From: Halopseudomonas oceani | GTDB lineage: Bacteria; Pseudomonadota; Gammaproteobacteria; Pseudomonadales; Pseudomonadaceae | Length of the DNA: 64,000 nucleotides | Direction of reading: 5' to 3' | NCBI RefSeq assembly: GCF_002903165.1 | Contig: NZ_PPSK01000008.1 | Coordinates: 1 to 64,000, forward strand | In this document: positions 8,690-20,851 of the stretch, piece by piece | Numbering within the stretch: the first letter of the stretch is position 1 | How the letters are laid out: every line of letters begins with the position of its first letter | Notes under the pieces: model-generated | Databases searched by the model: none | What the model saw: only the letters and a program-made list of their open reading frames with translations | Told to the model about the DNA's origin: nothing | Translations under genes and position numbers: made by a program

Positions 8690-10117
8690 TTAGCCCTGTT
8701 CTGTTCCAAGCACACCTTGCACTGTCGGCAAGGCTTCTGCGTTGAACCATTTGAGTTTGTCATGCAGCAAAACCACTTCGCCCACAATCAGCAGCGTCGG
8801 GGGCTTGATCTGCTCACCACTGACCCGCTCAGGCATATCCGCCAGAGTGCCGATCAACACCTTCTGGTTGCTGGTCGTGCCCTGCTGAACCAGCGCGATC
8901 GGTGTATCGCCACTGCGACCGTGGGCAATCAACTGACTGCAGATCTCCGGCAGCCCAACCAGTCCCATGTAAAACACCAGCGTCTGCCCTGGCGCCACCA
9001 GGTCGCTCCAGGGCAAGTTGGTGGTGCCATCTTTCAGGTGCCCGGTGACAAAGCGTACCGACTGCGCGTGATCACGATGGGTCAGCGGAATGCCGGCATA
9101 GGCCGAGCAGCCATTGGCAGCCGTGATGCCCGGTACCACCTGGAAAGGTATACCGTGCGCTGCCAGCTGTTCGATTTCCTCGCCACCACGGCCAAATATG
9201 AACGGGTCACCGCCCTTTAGCCGCAGTACCCGCTTGCCCTCTTTCGCCAGCCGCACGAGTAACTGGTTGATCTCTTCCTGCGGCACGGCATGATCGCTGC
9301 GTGCCTTGCCGACGTAGATGCGGTCGGCATCGCGGCGGCATAGATCGATGATGGCGGGCGCAACCAGACGGTCATGCAGCACCACATCAGCCTGTTGCAT
9401 CAAACGCAGGGCGCGAAAAGTCAGCAGGTCCGGGTCGCCTGGACCTGCGCCAACCAGATAGACCTCGCCGCGATAAACTTGCTCGTGCTGACTGGCAAGC
9501 TCAGCTTCAAGCAGTTTTGCCGCTTCAGCGTCACGTCCAGCAAACACGCGCTCGGCAACCTCACCCTGGAAAATGTTCTCCCAAAATGCCCGGCGCTGGT
9601 TGATGGTTGGCAATGCCTGCTTGACCTGCTGCCGGAAGCGCTTGGCCAACTGGGCCAGACGTCCATACGCCGCCGGAAACAGGGTTTCAATCCGCGCCCG
9701 AGACAGCCGCGCCAGAACCGGCGCATGGCTGCCGCTGGAAATGGCGATCAGCAGCGGCGAACGATCGACGATTGCTGGGAAGATGACCGTACACAGGTGC
9801 GGCGCGTCTACCGCGTTGACCGGAATCCGCAGCGCCTGGGCATCAACCGACACCCGGGCGTTGAGTGTTTCGTCATCCGTCGCGGCAATCGCAAGCACGG
9901 CGTCGTCCAGATCCGACGGCTGATACCCCCCTTCGCGGACCGCACCATGGCTAGCGTCAACCAGTTCGCGTAGCGCCGGCTCAATCTCGGGTGCCACTAC
10001 ATACAGCTGGGCGCCGGCCTCGCCAAGCAAGCGGGCTTTGCGCAGGGCAATTTCGCCACCGCCGACAACCAGCACACGACGGCCGGTCAGATTATGAAAC
10101 AGGGGCAGGAATTCCAT
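8690..10117 (-). CDS. cysG: Siroheme synthase CysG (multifunctional)
   Basis: CysG converts uroporphyrinogen III to siroheme, the cofactor of sulfite and nitrite reductases. The 475-residue protein has the N-terminal NAD-dependent dehydrogenase/ferrochelatase module (Rossmann motif [17 protein letters not shown]) and the C-terminal SAM uroporphyrinogen methyltransferase module ([56 protein letters not shown]). I chose the ATG at 10117 ([10 protein letters not shown]), preceded by a GAGG ribosome site; nine residues upstream are not family-like. It lies directly downstream of serS but behind a hairpin terminator, so it probably has its own promoter or depends on read-through. Confidence 0.96.
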   Translation of the reverse strand: MEFLPLFHNLTGRRVLVVGGGEIALRKARLLGEAGAQLYVVAPEIEPALRELVDASHGAVREGGYQPSDLDDAVLAIAATDDETLNARVSVDAQALRIPVNAVDAPHLCTVIFPAIVDRSPLLIAISSGSHAPVLARLSRARIETLFPAAYGRLAQLAKRFRQQVKQALPTINQRRAFWENIFQGEVAERVFAGRDAEAAKLLEAELASQHEQVYRGEVYLVGAGPGDPDLLTFRALRLMQQADVVLHDRLVAPAIIDLCRRDADRIYVGKARSDHAVPQEEINQLLVRLAKEGKRVLRLKGGDPFIFGRGGEEIEQLAAHGIPFQVVPGITAANGCSAYAGIPLTHRDHAQSVRFVTGHLKDGTTNLPWSDLVAPGQTLVFYMGLVGLPEICSQLIAHGRSGDTPIALVQQGTTSNQKVLIGTLADMPERVSGEQIKPPTLLIVGEVVLLHDKLKWFNAEALPTVQGVLGTEQG

Positions 10118-10142
10118 GCTTGGTTCCTCGGCATACATCATC

Positions 10143-10174
10143 AAAAGGCAAAGCGGGAGCCATTGGCTCCCGCT
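10143..10174 (-). terminator. Rho-independent terminator after serS
   Basis: Ten-base stem (AGCGGGAGCC at 10152-10161 paired with GGCTCCCGCT at 10165-10174) and a three-base loop. Read on the minus strand it is followed by a T-rich tail (TTTGCCTTTT). It lies between serS and cysG. Confidence 0.75.
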
Positions 10175-10198
10175 GTAGGTGGGCTATCGAGCTCGGGC

Positions 10199-11485
<1,287 letters not shown>

Positions 11486-11518
11486 TCATCATCTTCAACA
11501 GTTTCAGGTGGCGGCCGA

Positions 11519-11890
11519 TCAGCGCGCGAGCGACAGGCCGGCCCAGGTGGCGAGCAGTCCAACGCACACGCTGAGCAGAATGTAAGCCAGAGCCAACAGA
11601 CCTTCGCCGTTCTCCAGGAGCCGCAAGGTATCCAGCGAGAAGGTCGAAAACGTGGTAAAGGCACCAAGGAATCCCACCACAAGCGTTTGCCGCAGCAAGG
11701 GGGAGAATTCCGGGCGCTCCAGCCAAAGGCCGTATAGTACACCGATAAGCAGGCATCCGAGCAGATTGACGATCAAGGTCGGTAGTGGAAACAGCTTGGG
11801 CCAGTGGGCGACCGACCACTGTGCTACGGCGTAGCGCGCGACTGCACCGAGTGAGCCGCCCAGCATAACGGCCAGATACAGCTTAATCAT
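11519..11890 (-). CDS. crcB: Fluoride channel CrcB/FluC
   Basis: CrcB (FluC) is a small dual-topology membrane protein that exports fluoride. The 123-residue product shows the four membrane helices and family motifs [23 protein letters not shown] and [15 protein letters not shown]. The ATG at 11890 follows a strong GGAGGAAGG ribosome site inside the end of rarA, with the coding regions overlapping by eight bases. It is therefore expressed with rarA and serS; no fluoride riboswitch is seen. Confidence 0.96.
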   Translation of the reverse strand: MIKLYLAVMLGGSLGAVARYAVAQWSVAHWPKLFPLPTLIVNLLGCLLIGVLYGLWLERPEFSPLLRQTLVVGFLGAFTTFSTFSLDTLRLLENGEGLLALAYILLSVCVGLLATWAGLSLAR

Positions 11891-13223
11891 CCTTCCTCCG
11901 TTGCCTGCTGCTCGTGGCATCCAGTGCGCGCAGGTGCTGCAGCTTTTGCGCAATTTTCAATTCAAGCCCGCGCGGAACCGGCTGATAGTATTGACGGGGT
12001 TCTATGGCGTCGGGGAAGTAATCCTCACCTGCGGCGTAGGCCTCCGGCTCATCATGGGCATAGCGATAGCCGTCGCTGTAGCCCAGTTCCTTCATCAGCT
12101 TGGTTGGCGCATTGCGCAGGTGCAGCGGGACCTCGAGCGATCCCTGTTCAGCGACATCACGCATGGCGGTATTGAATGCCTTGTACACCGCATTACTTTT
12201 CGGGGCGCAGGCCAGATAGGTAATCGCCTGAGCCACCGCCAGCTCGCCTTCGGGACTGCCGAGACGTTCCTGCACATCCCAGGCGTTAAGGCACAGGGTC
12301 AGTGCACGCGGGTCTGCGTTACCGATGTCCTCACTGGCCATACGGACAACGCGACGCGCGATATACAGCGGATCACAGCCGCCATCGAGCATACGTGCAA
12401 ACCAGTAGAGGGCGGCATCCGGGTTGGAACCGCGAACCGATTTGTGCAACGCAGAAATCTGATCATAAAAGGCTTCACCGCCCTTGTCGAAGCGGCGCCG
12501 CGAATCACTCAGCAGCTCACCCAGCAGGTCCGATTCGATCACACCGCCCTGCTCTACCAGGTCTGCGGCAATCTCCAGCAGATTCAGCAGGCGGCGGGCA
12601 TCACCGTCGGATGCATCAAGCAGTAACTGACGGGCTTGGGGGGCAAGTTGCAACTGCAGTTGCCCCAGCCCCCGCTCCGTATCGGCAAGCGCGCGATCCA
12701 GCAGGCCGCTCAGCGCTTCCTCGTCCAGCCCTTTCAGCACATAGACGCGGGCGCGTGAAAGCAATGCGTTGTTCAGCTCAAACGACGGGTTCTCGGTGGT
12801 CGCGCCAATGAACAGCAAGGTGCCATCTTCCACGTAGGGAAGAAAGGCGTCCTGCTGGGCCTTGTTGAAGCGATGCACCTCATCGACAAACAGGATGGTA
12901 CGGCGGCCATTGGCAGCGTAGTTCTGCCGGGCAAGCTCGACCGCTTGGCGAATGTCCTTTACCCCGGCAAGTACCGCTGACAGCGTTTCAAAGTGGGCAT
13001 CGCTGACCGTAGCGATCAGTCGCGCCAGAGTGGTTTTCCCGACACCGGGTGGCCCCCAGAAAATCATCGAGTGGAGCGCACCCTGCTCCAGCGCCGTTCG
13101 CAGCGGCCGTCCTGCGCCCAGCAGATGATCCTGCCCGGCGTATTCATCGAGATTACGTGGCCGCATGCGCGCGGCCAGCGGCTCGCGAGGTGCCGGCGCA
13201 GCGAACAGTCCGCCGTTATTCAC
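11883..13223 (-). CDS. rarA: Replication-associated recombination protein RarA (MgsA)
   Basis: RarA is a AAA+ ATPase of the clamp-loader/RuvB type that acts at stalled replication forks. The 446-residue protein has the family N-terminus [21 protein letters not shown], Walker [10 protein letters not shown], Walker [12 protein letters not shown], sensor 1 [14 protein letters not shown] and the C-terminal tetramerisation domain ([39 protein letters not shown]). I chose a GTG at 13223, because it overlaps the end of lolA by eight bases and gives the normal N-terminal length; the next internal ATG would cut into the conserved start. Neighbours lolA and ftsK match the order usual in Pseudomonas. 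Confidence 0.96.
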   Translation of the reverse strand: MNNGGLFAAPAPREPLAARMRPRNLDEYAGQDHLLGAGRPLRTALEQGALHSMIFWGPPGVGKTTLARLIATVSDAHFETLSAVLAGVKDIRQAVELARQNYAANGRRTILFVDEVHRFNKAQQDAFLPYVEDGTLLFIGATTENPSFELNNALLSRARVYVLKGLDEEALSGLLDRALADTERGLGQLQLQLAPQARQLLLDASDGDARRLLNLLEIAADLVEQGGVIESDLLGELLSDSRRRFDKGGEAFYDQISALHKSVRGSNPDAALYWFARMLDGGCDPLYIARRVVRMASEDIGNADPRALTLCLNAWDVQERLGSPEGELAVAQAITYLACAPKSNAVYKAFNTAMRDVAEQGSLEVPLHLRNAPTKLMKELGYSDGYRYAHDEPEAYAAGEDYFPDAIEPRQYYQPVPRGLELKIAQKLQHLRALDATSSRQRRKDD

Positions 13224-13857
13224 TGATGACGTCGACTCCGTCAGGCACATCAAAGCCGAACTGCGAAGCAGCAACCGGCTCATTGAGAACGACGTTCTGG
13301 AACAGGATGTTGGTGCGTTGCCCGATAGGGTCATTCAGCTGCATGTCGTTGATCAGGCCGTCGCGGAAGGACAGCCGCAGGGTCTCGAACATGGTGTCGT
13401 TAGCCTTGGGCGTCAGTACGAAGTCGTCCACGCTGCCGCCCTGGGTCCAGCTAATGCTGAAGTTGTCCGTGAGTGTGCTGACATCGCCGGACAGCAACAA
13501 GGCCGGAGTATGGGTCAGACGCTGATCCAGCTTCTGGATGGTAACCTGCATCAGGTCCGGGTCATACAGCCAGACCTTTTGGCCATCCGAAATCAGCAAC
13601 TGTTCCAATGGCGGGTCTGTGTGCCAGCGAAACTTGCCCGGTCGCTGCAGTGTCACCTGCCCGGTGGTCTCCTGCAGGTTCGAGCCATTAGAGCTGAGGG
13701 TCATCTGCGAAAAATTGGCAGTCAGCGTGTCAGCCGCCGACAACAGCTGATTCAGGCGCTCAGCCGCCGCATCGGCATCGTCCTGCGCCACTGCTGACAT
13801 ACTGACCAGTGCGGCGCATAGGCACAGCCAACGCCAGCCAGACAAGATTTTTAACAT
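13216..13857 (-). CDS. lolA: Outer-membrane lipoprotein carrier LolA
   Basis: LolA is the periplasmic chaperone that carries lipoproteins from the LolCDE exporter to LolB in the outer membrane. The 213-residue protein starts with a Sec signal peptide ([24 protein letters not shown]) and continues with the LolA fold ([61 protein letters not shown]). The ATG at 13857 gives a normal signal peptide; an upstream start adds six residues. It is 18 bases downstream of ftsK and overlaps rarA. Confidence 0.96.
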   Translation of the reverse strand: MLKILSGWRWLCLCAALVSMSAVAQDDADAAAERLNQLLSAADTLTANFSQMTLSSNGSNLQETTGQVTLQRPGKFRWHTDPPLEQLLISDGQKVWLYDPDLMQVTIQKLDQRLTHTPALLLSGDVSTLTDNFSISWTQGGSVDDFVLTPKANDTMFETLRLSFRDGLINDMQLNDPIGQRTNILFQNVVLNEPVAASQFGFDVPDGVDVISE

Positions 13858-13875
13858 GATGGGGAATGTCTCCAC

Positions 13876-16278
13876 TTAATCGCGGACCGGCGGAGGTGCG
13901 ATTACCTCACGCGAGCCATTGGTATTCATTGAGGTAACCACGCCGGCCATTTCCATGGCCTCAATCATACGTGCGGCGCGGTTATAGCCAATCTTGAGTT
14001 TGCGCTGTACTGCCGAGATGGACGCTCTGCGGCTTTCGGTCACGAAGCGAACCGCTTCGTCATAAAGCGCATCCTCCTCGCTGTCTTCGCCGCCGCTGCC
14101 GCCTTCATAGCTGCCGCCGGCAGCCGAATCGTCGGCACCATCCAGAATATCCTGAATGTAGTCCGGCTCGCCGCGCTGTTTCCAGGCATCGACCAGGCGA
14201 TGGACCTCATCGTCCGAAACAAAGGCGCCGTGCACCCGGACCGGCAAGCTGGTGCCCGGCGGCATGTACAGCATGTCACCGTGGCCAAGCAATTGTTCTG
14301 CCCCACCCTGATCAAGGATGGTGCGTGAATCGATCTTGCTGGATACCTGGAAAGCCATGCGGGTCGGGATGTTTGCCTTGATCAGACCGGTGATGACGTC
14401 GACCGAGGGGCGCTGTGTCGCCAGAATCAGGTGAATGCCGGCAGCACGTGCCTTCTGGGCGATACGCGCAATCAGTTCCTCGACCTTCTTGCCGACAATC
14501 ATCATCATGTCGGCGAACTCGTCGATTACCACTACGATCACCGGCAATGCCTCAAGTTCCGGGGCCAGGTCATCCATGCTTTCACGGCGATACAGTGGGT
14601 CGGTCAGCGGTGTGCCGGCCTTGGCTGCATCTTTTACCTTGCGGTTGAAGCCCGCGAGGTTACGTACCCCCATCGCGGCCATCAGCTTGTAGCGCCGTTC
14701 CATTTCGGCGACACACCAGCGCAGTGCGTTGGAGGCCTCCTTCATGTCCGTTACGACCGGAGCCAGCAGGTGGGGAATGCCCTCGTAGATAGAGAGTTCC
14801 AGCATCTTCGGGTCAACCATGATCAGGCGTACTTCCGACGGCGTTGCCTTGAACAGGATGCTCAACAGCATCGCGTTCACACCCACGGATTTACCGGAGC
14901 CGGTGGTGCCTGCTACCAGCAGGTGCGGCATCTTGGCCAGGTCAGCCATGACCGGATGGCCACCGATATCGTGCCCCAGGGCCAGCGTGACCGGGGACTG
15001 GGCTTCGTCGAACTCGCGGGTTTCCAGCACTTCGGACAGGCGGACGATTTCACGATCTTCGTTGGGAATTTCGATACCGACAGTGGTCTTGCCCGGGATG
15101 ACCTCAACCACACGCACACTGATGACCGCGAGCGAGCGCGCCAGGTCTTTTGCCAGGTTGGAAATCTTGCTGACCTTGACGCCGGGTGCCGGCTGGATCT
15201 CGAATCGGGTAATAACCGGGCCGGGCTGAACCTTTTCAACCTGCGCTTCGACGCCAAAGTCCTTCAGCTTGATCTCCAGCAGTCGCGACATACCCTCCAG
15301 CGACTCGGCAGAAAACCCTTTGGTTTTCTTGCTGGCTGGGTCCAATAGCGAGATGGGTGGCAGCGAATCCGGGTCCGCAGTATCGGTGAACAGTCGCGTC
15401 TGCTTCTCTTTCTGCGTGCGCACGCTGGACTCGACCGGCTTGGTGTCCAGCGGAACGATTTCGGGCGGTGTGCGGTTCTCCCGAGACGCCACGTGCTTGG
15501 CCAGCGCTTCCTGTCGCTGAGCGCGTGAGGCGTCGGCCCGCTTCTGCTCTTCCGCACTGAACGATGGTTCTTTGCGTGGTGCGGCGGCTGGACGTGGGTC
15601 ACGCGCCGGAGCAGCAGCAACCGGTGCACTCGCTCGCCGGGCACGCCAGCTCGCCCAGCCACGCTTGAGCAGATCGAGCAGGTCCAGGGTCAGGCGCCCG
15701 GTGATGTCCATCACCTTCAACCACGACAGATTGGTAAACACCGTCAAGCCGAACAGGAACAGGGTCAGGTACAACAGCGTGCTGCCCTGCATATTCAGTG
15801 CAGGATACGTCAGATCACGTAGTAGCTGGCCCAGCACCCCGCCGGCACCGGCGCCTTCCGGGAAATGAGCACCGGCAGTGCCATGCAAGGCCGCCAGCGC
15901 GGTGCCCGCCAGCAGGGTGAGGACGAAGCCGATCAACCGCCAGGAAAACAGCCAGCCGTTCCAGATCAGTGGCTCGTGTCGGCGGCGAAACATCTGGTAG
16001 ACCTTGACGGCGACAATAAGCGGGAACAGAAATGCCAGGTAACCCAGTGAGAGCAACAATACGTCGGCAATCCAGGCCCCCATCGCACCGCCGGCATTCT
16101 GCACGAGTGAGCTGCCGCCGCTGCGAGTCCAGCCCGGGTCACTCGGATCAAACGTGAACAATGCCATGCACAGGTAAAGGCACAGTGCGATCATTGCCAG
16201 CAGAGCGCCTTCGCGCAGGCGCAAAGACAGCTGCTCACGCCAGGGCAGGGAGATTTTCTGGGCTGCAGTATCCTTCAA
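13876..16278 (-). CDS. ftsK: DNA translocase FtsK
   Basis: FtsK couples cell division to chromosome segregation by pumping DNA toward dif and activating XerCD. The product (about 800 residues) has an N-terminal domain with four membrane segments, an Ala/Pro/charged linker (about residues 225-320), the RecA-like motor (Walker [13 protein letters not shown], Walker [34 protein letters not shown]) and the gamma DNA-reading winged helix at the C-terminus ([30 protein letters not shown]). No in-frame ATG fits; a TTG at 16278, nine bases after GGAAG, is the most likely start and gives the family's normal N-terminus. Confidence 0.96.
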   Translation of the reverse strand: MKDTAAQKISLPWREQLSLRLREGALLAMIALCLYLCMALFTFDPSDPGWTRSGGSSLVQNAGGAMGAWIADVLLLSLGYLAFLFPLIVAVKVYQMFRRRHEPLIWNGWLFSWRLIGFVLTLLAGTALAALHGTAGAHFPEGAGAGGVLGQLLRDLTYPALNMQGSTLLYLTLFLFGLTVFTNLSWLKVMDITGRLTLDLLDLLKRGWASWRARRASAPVAAAPARDPRPAAAPRKEPSFSAEEQKRADASRAQRQEALAKHVASRENRTPPEIVPLDTKPVESSVRTQKEKQTRLFTDTADPDSLPPISLLDPASKKTKGFSAESLEGMSRLLEIKLKDFGVEAQVEKVQPGPVITRFEIQPAPGVKVSKISNLAKDLARSLAVISVRVVEVIPGKTTVGIEIPNEDREIVRLSEVLETREFDEAQSPVTLALGHDIGGHPVMADLAKMPHLLVAGTTGSGKSVGVNAMLLSILFKATPSEVRLIMVDPKMLELSIYEGIPHLLAPVVTDMKEASNALRWCVAEMERRYKLMAAMGVRNLAGFNRKVKDAAKAGTPLTDPLYRRESMDDLAPELEALPVIVVVIDEFADMMMIVGKKVEELIARIAQKARAAGIHLILATQRPSVDVITGLIKANIPTRMAFQVSSKIDSRTILDQGGAEQLLGHGDMLYMPPGTSLPVRVHGAFVSDDEVHRLVDAWKQRGEPDYIQDILDGADDSAAGGSYEGGSGGEDSEEDALYDEAVRFVTESRRASISAVQRKLKIGYNRAARMIEAMEMAGVVTSMNTNGSREVIAPPPVRD

Positions 16279-16482
16279 AACGACGCTTCCATCTGGGGTC
16301 AGGCGGTTATTGTACGGCCTGAGTCGACCGTTTTTACAACCGCGGAGCACAATAGTCGGACAGCAGACCATCCCAAGTTCCGGATGTTCCGCCCAATTGT
16401 CCCGCTTTATTCATTGGGGACAATAGCTTATAACCCGTTCCTGATAAACCATTTGAATTGCTGAAGCGGACTCGGAGCACGT

Positions 16483-17175
16483 ATGGCGCAACTGACATGG
16501 CTAACGGCAGGCGACACGGCGTTTCCGCCGGTGGAGCTGGCGATGAACGAGCCCAACGGCTTGCTCGCAGCGGGTGGCGACCTCTCCGTCGATCGACTGG
16601 TCAACGCCTACCGTCACGGCATATTTCCCTGGTACGCTCCTGGACAGCCGATTCTCTGGTGGTGCCCTGCCCCGCGCACCGTGGTTTACCCGGAAAACCT
16701 GCACATCTCGCGCAGCATGCGCAAGCTGATCAGGCAGGGGCGAAAAACCGTCACATTCGACCAGGATTTTTCTGCGGTAATTAAGGCCTGCGCAGCACCC
16801 AGGCGTGACGCGGATGGGACCTGGATAACGACCGAAATGCAGGATGCCTACATCGCGCTGCATCAGGCCGGCATCGCTCACTCGGTCGAAGTCTGGGAGC
16901 AAGAGCAGCTGGTTGGCGGGCTGTACGGCGTTGCGCTGGGCAAGGTGTTCTTTGGTGAGTCGATGTTCAGCAGAGTCAGCAACGCATCGAAACTCGGTTT
17001 TATCACTCTGGTCGAGCAATTGCAGCACTGGGGCGTCGAGCTGATTGATTGCCAGATGCCGACAGACCACCTGTTCAGTCTTGGCGCTCAGAGTATGCCT
17101 CGCGACGCCTTCTTGCAGGCGCTGACGCAACTCTGTCCTCAGGGCGCCGCGAATGCTTGGCCGGCAGCACTTTGA
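16483..17175 (+). CDS. aat: Leucyl/phenylalanyl-tRNA-protein transferase
   Basis: Aat transfers Leu or Phe from aminoacyl-tRNA to proteins with N-terminal Arg or Lys, marking them for ClpAP. The 230-residue protein has the family start [38 protein letters not shown] and the core [10 protein letters not shown], the [30 protein letters not shown] segment and [16 protein letters not shown]. It is divergent from ftsK and followed 51 bases later by bpt. In Pseudomonas trxB usually sits between ftsK and aat; it is absent here. Confidence 0.97.
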   Translation: MAQLTWLTAGDTAFPPVELAMNEPNGLLAAGGDLSVDRLVNAYRHGIFPWYAPGQPILWWCPAPRTVVYPENLHISRSMRKLIRQGRKTVTFDQDFSAVIKACAAPRRDADGTWITTEMQDAYIALHQAGIAHSVEVWEQEQLVGGLYGVALGKVFFGESMFSRVSNASKLGFITLVEQLQHWGVELIDCQMPTDHLFSLGAQSMPRDAFLQALTQLCPQGAANAWPAAL

Positions 17176-17226
17176 ACCGCCAACCAGCCGCCGTATACTC
17201 GGGCAATTGCTGCCCGGGAAGACGCC

Positions 17227-17934
17227 ATGACTGACCTGTCGCAACTCAAATTTTATGCCACTCACCCGCACGCCTGCAGTTATCTGCCGGAAGAACGGGC
17301 GACGACGCTATTTCTCGACCCACAGCAGCCTATTGATATCGAAACCTATAGCCAGCTCTCGGAGCTTGGTTTTCGACGTAGCGGTGACCACCTGTATCGC
17401 CCGCACTGCAAGCAGTGCAGTGCTTGTATCCCCGCGCGCATTCCGGTTGAGGCGTTTACCCCGAGCAGCGCGCAGAAGCGCATCCTCAAGCGCAACCGGG
17501 ACCTGCAGATAGAACAACTGATGCCCGAGCTGACCGACGAGATCTACGCGCTTTACGAGCGTTACATTCGGGCTCGCCATGCCGACGGCGACATGTTTCC
17601 GCCAAGCAAGGAGCAGTTTGCTTCGTTTCTCGCCAAGGACTGGAACTTCTGCCGATTCTACGCCTTTCGGGACCAGTCACGGCTGCTGGCAGTCGCGGTC
17701 ACCGATCAGTTGAGCAACGGCCTGTCTGCGGTTTATACCTTTTTTGACCCTGACGAGACGCGACGCAGCCTCGGCCGCTACGCCATCCTTTGGCAAATTG
17801 AGGAGACCCGTAGACAGGGGTTGGAAGCGGTCTATCTCGGCTACTGGATCAAAAATTGCCGGAAGATGAGCTACAAGACGGAGTACCGTCCACTGGAGAT
17901 GCTGGTCAATCAGCGCTGGATTCGCCTGACCTGA
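17227..17934 (+). CDS. bpt: Aspartate/glutamate leucyltransferase Bpt
   Basis: Bpt (sequence family of eukaryotic Ate1) transfers Leu to proteins with N-terminal Asp or Glu, feeding the same ClpS-ClpAP N-degron route as Aat. The 235-residue protein has the N-terminal cysteine cluster (HPCSYL-like start HACSYLPEE, then [14 protein letters not shown]) and the C-terminal GNAT-like acyltransferase half ([42 protein letters not shown]). The gene follows aat in the same direction. Length is normal. Confidence 0.95.
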   Translation: MTDLSQLKFYATHPHACSYLPEERATTLFLDPQQPIDIETYSQLSELGFRRSGDHLYRPHCKQCSACIPARIPVEAFTPSSAQKRILKRNRDLQIEQLMPELTDEIYALYERYIRARHADGDMFPPSKEQFASFLAKDWNFCRFYAFRDQSRLLAVAVTDQLSNGLSAVYTFFDPDETRRSLGRYAILWQIEETRRQGLEAVYLGYWIKNCRKMSYKTEYRPLEMLVNQRWIRLT

Positions 17935-17967
17935 GCATACATAAACAGTAAAAATTCCAGCGTAAAC

Positions 17968-17996
17968 TTGGCTCAAGTGCTGTTTTCAGGCACAAT
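17968..17996 (+). promoter_or_regulatory. Candidate sigma-70 promoter of infA
   Basis: TTGGCT at 17968-17973 and CACAAT at 17991-17996 are separated by 17 bases, each matching four of six consensus positions. It lies in the bpt-infA gap and would give a leader of about 60 bases. This is pattern matching only. Confidence 0.35.
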
Positions 17997-18064
17997 TGGC
18001 CACCTTTTTTGTGGGTAATCATCCAATCGCCCACCCAGAATCCACCCCGAGAGGTCGTTGCTTA

Positions 18065-18283
18065 ATGGCAAAAGAAGACAGCATTGAAATGGAAGGCACT
18101 ATCATCGACACACTGCCGAACACCATGTTCCGCGTTGAACTGGAAAATGGCCATGTCGTGACTGCCCACATTTCAGGCAAGATGCGTAAAAACTACATCC
18201 GCATCCTGACTGGTGACAAGGTACGTGTTGAGCTGACACCGTATGACCTGACCAAAGGTCGTATCACCTACCGCGCCCGCTGA
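18065..18283 (+). CDS. infA: Translation initiation factor IF-1
   Basis: IF-1 binds the ribosomal A site during initiation. The 72-residue protein is an S1/OB-fold of exact family length ([65 protein letters not shown]). The ATG at 18065 fits the family start and follows GAGAGG; an upstream extension is not conserved. It is followed by a terminator. In Pseudomonas clpA normally lies next; here it is replaced by a convergent acyl-CoA dehydrogenase gene. Confidence 0.98.
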   Translation: MAKEDSIEMEGTIIDTLPNTMFRVELENGHVVTAHISGKMRKNYIRILTGDKVRVELTPYDLTKGRITYRAR

Positions 18284-18349
18284 TACCGCCGCACCCCGCC
18301 GGGCATCCCTCCTCGCCCGGCTGATCACAACGCCACCCAGATTACATCT

Positions 18350-18375
18350 CACCCGAGAGCTCGGGTGGGCGTTTT
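18350..18375 (+). terminator. Rho-independent terminator of infA
   Basis: Stem CACCCGA (18350-18356) with TCGGGTG (18361-18367), loop GAGC, followed by GGCGTTTTT. Confidence 0.8.
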
Positions 18376-18405
18376 TGCGCCCGACATTTGCACCCTACCG
18401 GACAT

Positions 18406-18436
18406 AAAAAAACCCGCTCATGAGAGCGGGTCTTTT
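18406..18436. terminator. Bidirectional terminator between infA and the acyl-CoA dehydrogenase gene
   Basis: Stem ACCCGCTC (18412-18419) with GAGCGGGT (18424-18431), loop ATGA, flanked by an A-run on the left and TCTTTT on the right. It would mainly stop minus-strand transcription from the acyl-CoA dehydrogenase gene. Confidence 0.8.
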
Positions 18437-18449
18437 CTATTGCGCGGCT

Positions 18450-19661
18450 TTACTTGCGCGGCATGTACTTGCCGAGCTCCAGCTTGCCGATCGCTGCGCG
18501 GTGTACTTCATCCGGACCATCGGCCAGGCGCAGTGTGCGCTGCATTGCGTACATGTTAGCCAGCGGGAAGTCCTCGGACACACCGGCACCACCGTGCATC
18601 TGAATGGCGCGATCAATGACGTTCAGCGCAACGTTGGGCGCGACGACCTTGATCTGCGCGATTTCGCTCTTGGCGACCTTGTTGCCCACGGTGTCCATCA
18701 TATAGGCAGCGTTCAGAGTCAGCAGGCGAGCCTGGTTGATCTCAATGCGCGACTGAGCGATCAGATCGATGTTGCCACCCAGTTGAGCCAGGCGCTTGCC
18801 GAAGGCTTCACGCTCGACCGAGCGCTTGCACATCAGATCCAGAGCGCGCTCGGCAGCACCGATGGAGCGCATGCAGTGGTGGATACGACCCGGGCCAAGG
18901 CGACCTTGAGCGATTTCGAAGCCGCGGCCCTCACCCAGCAGAACGTTAGAGTAAGGTACGCGGACGTTTTCCAGTACGACCTCAGCGTGGCCGTGCGGTG
19001 CGTCGTCATAGCCGAATACCGGCAGCGGGCGGATAACCTTCAGGCCGGGAGCGTCCATCGGCACCAGAATCATGGAGTGCTGCTGGTGGCGAGGTGCATC
19101 CGGGTTGGTCAGGCCCATGAAGATCATGACTTTGCAGCGCGGATCACAAGCACCGGAAGTCCACCACTTGCGACCGTTGATGACCCACTCGTCACCTTCG
19201 CGGTGCGCGTTGGCCTCCATGTTGGTGGCATCAGAGGAAGCAACACCCGGCTCGGTCATGCCGAAGCAGGAACGGATTTCGCCTGCCAGCAGCGGTTTGA
19301 GCCACTTTTCCTTGTGCTCTTCGGAGCCGTAGCGAACGATGGTTTCCATGTTGCCGGTGTCCGGCGCACTGCAGTTAAAGGCTTCGGAAGCCAGGCCGGA
19401 GCGGCCCATCAACTCAGCCAGCGGCGCGTATTCCAGGTTTGTCAGGCCAGCACCCAGCTCGGACTCAGGCAGGAACAGGTTCCACAGACCGGCAGCGCGT
19501 GCTTTTACCTTCAGCTCTTCGACAATGGCGGTCGGCTGCCAGCGGTCGCCTTCTGCTACCTGCTGGTTAAAGATATGCTCGGCCGGGAACACATGCTCCT
19601 GCATGAAGCTGTCCACGCGCTCGCGCAGTTCCTTGACCTTGGGGGAGTATCCGAAATCCAT
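18450..19661 (-). CDS. Acyl-CoA dehydrogenase family protein
   Basis: This FAD flavoenzyme oxidises an acyl-CoA to the 2-enoyl-CoA. The 403-residue protein has the ACAD N-terminal helical domain, the middle beta domain ([40 protein letters not shown]) and the C-terminal helical bundle ([44 protein letters not shown]). The pattern is closest to the ACAD10/11-like subgroup that often handles branched or long acyl groups; the exact substrate is unknown. The ATG at 19661 lies nine bases after GAAGG; an earlier ATG adds five residues. It is divergent from a LysR regulator that may control it. Confidence 0.93.
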   Translation of the reverse strand: MDFGYSPKVKELRERVDSFMQEHVFPAEHIFNQQVAEGDRWQPTAIVEELKVKARAAGLWNLFLPESELGAGLTNLEYAPLAELMGRSGLASEAFNCSAPDTGNMETIVRYGSEEHKEKWLKPLLAGEIRSCFGMTEPGVASSDATNMEANAHREGDEWVINGRKWWTSGACDPRCKVMIFMGLTNPDAPRHQQHSMILVPMDAPGLKVIRPLPVFGYDDAPHGHAEVVLENVRVPYSNVLLGEGRGFEIAQGRLGPGRIHHCMRSIGAAERALDLMCKRSVEREAFGKRLAQLGGNIDLIAQSRIEINQARLLTLNAAYMMDTVGNKVAKSEIAQIKVVAPNVALNVIDRAIQMHGGAGVSEDFPLANMYAMQRTLRLADGPDEVHRAAIGKLELGKYMPRK

Positions 19662-19830
19662 AGTGATTGCCTTCATTTGGTTGGGTATCGACAAAGAAAA
19701 TGCTAGATGAGGCAAATGGATTTATCTAACCTATTTTTGCCGTGTATTAACATTCATAAGCGATATATACTTGACCCTTCTGCTGAACTGCCTTGTCTCG
19801 ACGTGAGTCAATTAACTAAAGGAAGTTGCG

Positions 19831-20778
19831 ATGAACCTCAGTAAGGTCGACCTGAATCTGTTCATTGTCTTTGACGCGATCTATACAGAAGCCAATCTGA
19901 CAAGGGCTGGCCAGATCGTCGGCATCACTCAACCTGCGGTCAGTAACGCTTTGGCGCGCCTGCGCGAAACCTTCAATGACCCGCTGTTTGTGCGTACTGC
20001 CCAGGGCATGGTGCCGACACCAATGGCACAGAACATCATCACCCCTGTTCGTAACGCACTGCAGCTGCTGCGTGTTTCAGTGCAGGAAAGTCGCAGTTTC
20101 GTGCCTGAACAGGCTACCAAGACGTATCGCATCAGCATGACTGACCTGACCGAGGCGGTCATCCTGCCGCACCTTGCTTCGCGTATTCGGCGCTCGGCGC
20201 CGAACATCAATATCGACAGCTTCCTGATCAAGCGCCGCGAAACCACCAAGGAACTCGCGGCCGGCCGTCTTGACTTCGCGATCGACGCGCCGCTGAACAC
20301 AGACACTCAGGTCCGCCACGTCAAGCTGTTCGAGGATCGCCACGTTTGCGTCATGCGTAAGGGTCATCCTCTGGCCAAGAAAGACAAGATCACCCTGGAC
20401 GACTACCTTGCACAGTCACATATTCATATTTCCAGCCGCCGCAACGGCCTGGGGCATGTGGATCTGGCACTGGGCAAAATGGGCATTCAGCGCCGTGTGG
20501 TCATGCGTTCGCAGCATTACCAGATGGCACCGCTGGTACTGGAGTCGACCGACCTGGTCATGACGGTACATGAGCGTTTCGCGCAACGTCATAATCTACA
20601 CTGGACGACACTGCCGATCGACGACGTACCGGCCATCGAGACTCACCTGTTTTGGCACGAGAGCACCGACCAGGACCCGGCGAACCGCTGGATGCGCGAG
20701 CAGATCATTGAGCTGTCGCAGAAGCTGACGCGCGAACACCAGAAGCTGCGTGAAAGCGCCAAGGCTGCTGCGCAGTAA
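19831..20778 (+). CDS. LysR-family transcriptional regulator
   Basis: The 315-residue protein has the LysR winged helix-turn-helix at residues 4-63 (LNLFIVFDAIYTEANLTRAGQIVGITQPAVSNALARLRE) and a periplasmic-binding-like effector domain. It belongs to the NodD/LeuO-like branch by its N-terminal style. The ATG follows AAAGGAAG. It is divergent from the acyl-CoA dehydrogenase gene, the classic arrangement for LysR and its target, so fatty- or branched-acyl-CoA metabolism is a plausible regulon. The effector is unknown. Confidence 0.93.
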   Translation: MNLSKVDLNLFIVFDAIYTEANLTRAGQIVGITQPAVSNALARLRETFNDPLFVRTAQGMVPTPMAQNIITPVRNALQLLRVSVQESRSFVPEQATKTYRISMTDLTEAVILPHLASRIRRSAPNINIDSFLIKRRETTKELAAGRLDFAIDAPLNTDTQVRHVKLFEDRHVCVMRKGHPLAKKDKITLDDYLAQSHIHISSRRNGLGHVDLALGKMGIQRRVVMRSQHYQMAPLVLESTDLVMTVHERFAQRHNLHWTTLPIDDVPAIETHLFWHESTDQDPANRWMREQIIELSQKLTREHQKLRESAKAAAQ

Positions 20779-20792
20779 CGGTCTGACAAACA

Positions 20793-20824
20793 GTAAAAAG
20801 GCCTGCTTATGCAGGCCTTTTTAC
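20793..20824. terminator. Bidirectional terminator between lysR and mocR genes
   Basis: A 14-base perfect stem, GTAAAAAGGCCTGC (20793-20806) with its complement at 20811-20824, loop TTAT. The A- and T-runs form part of the stem, so it serves both convergent genes. Confidence 0.88.
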
Positions 20825-20851
20825 ATTAAAAAACGCTCGTAACACTATAAA

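Noticed and set aside
14431-15348. 305-residue plus-strand frame inside ftsK
   Set aside because: It is opposite the conserved FtsK motor and shows no recognisable protein pattern.
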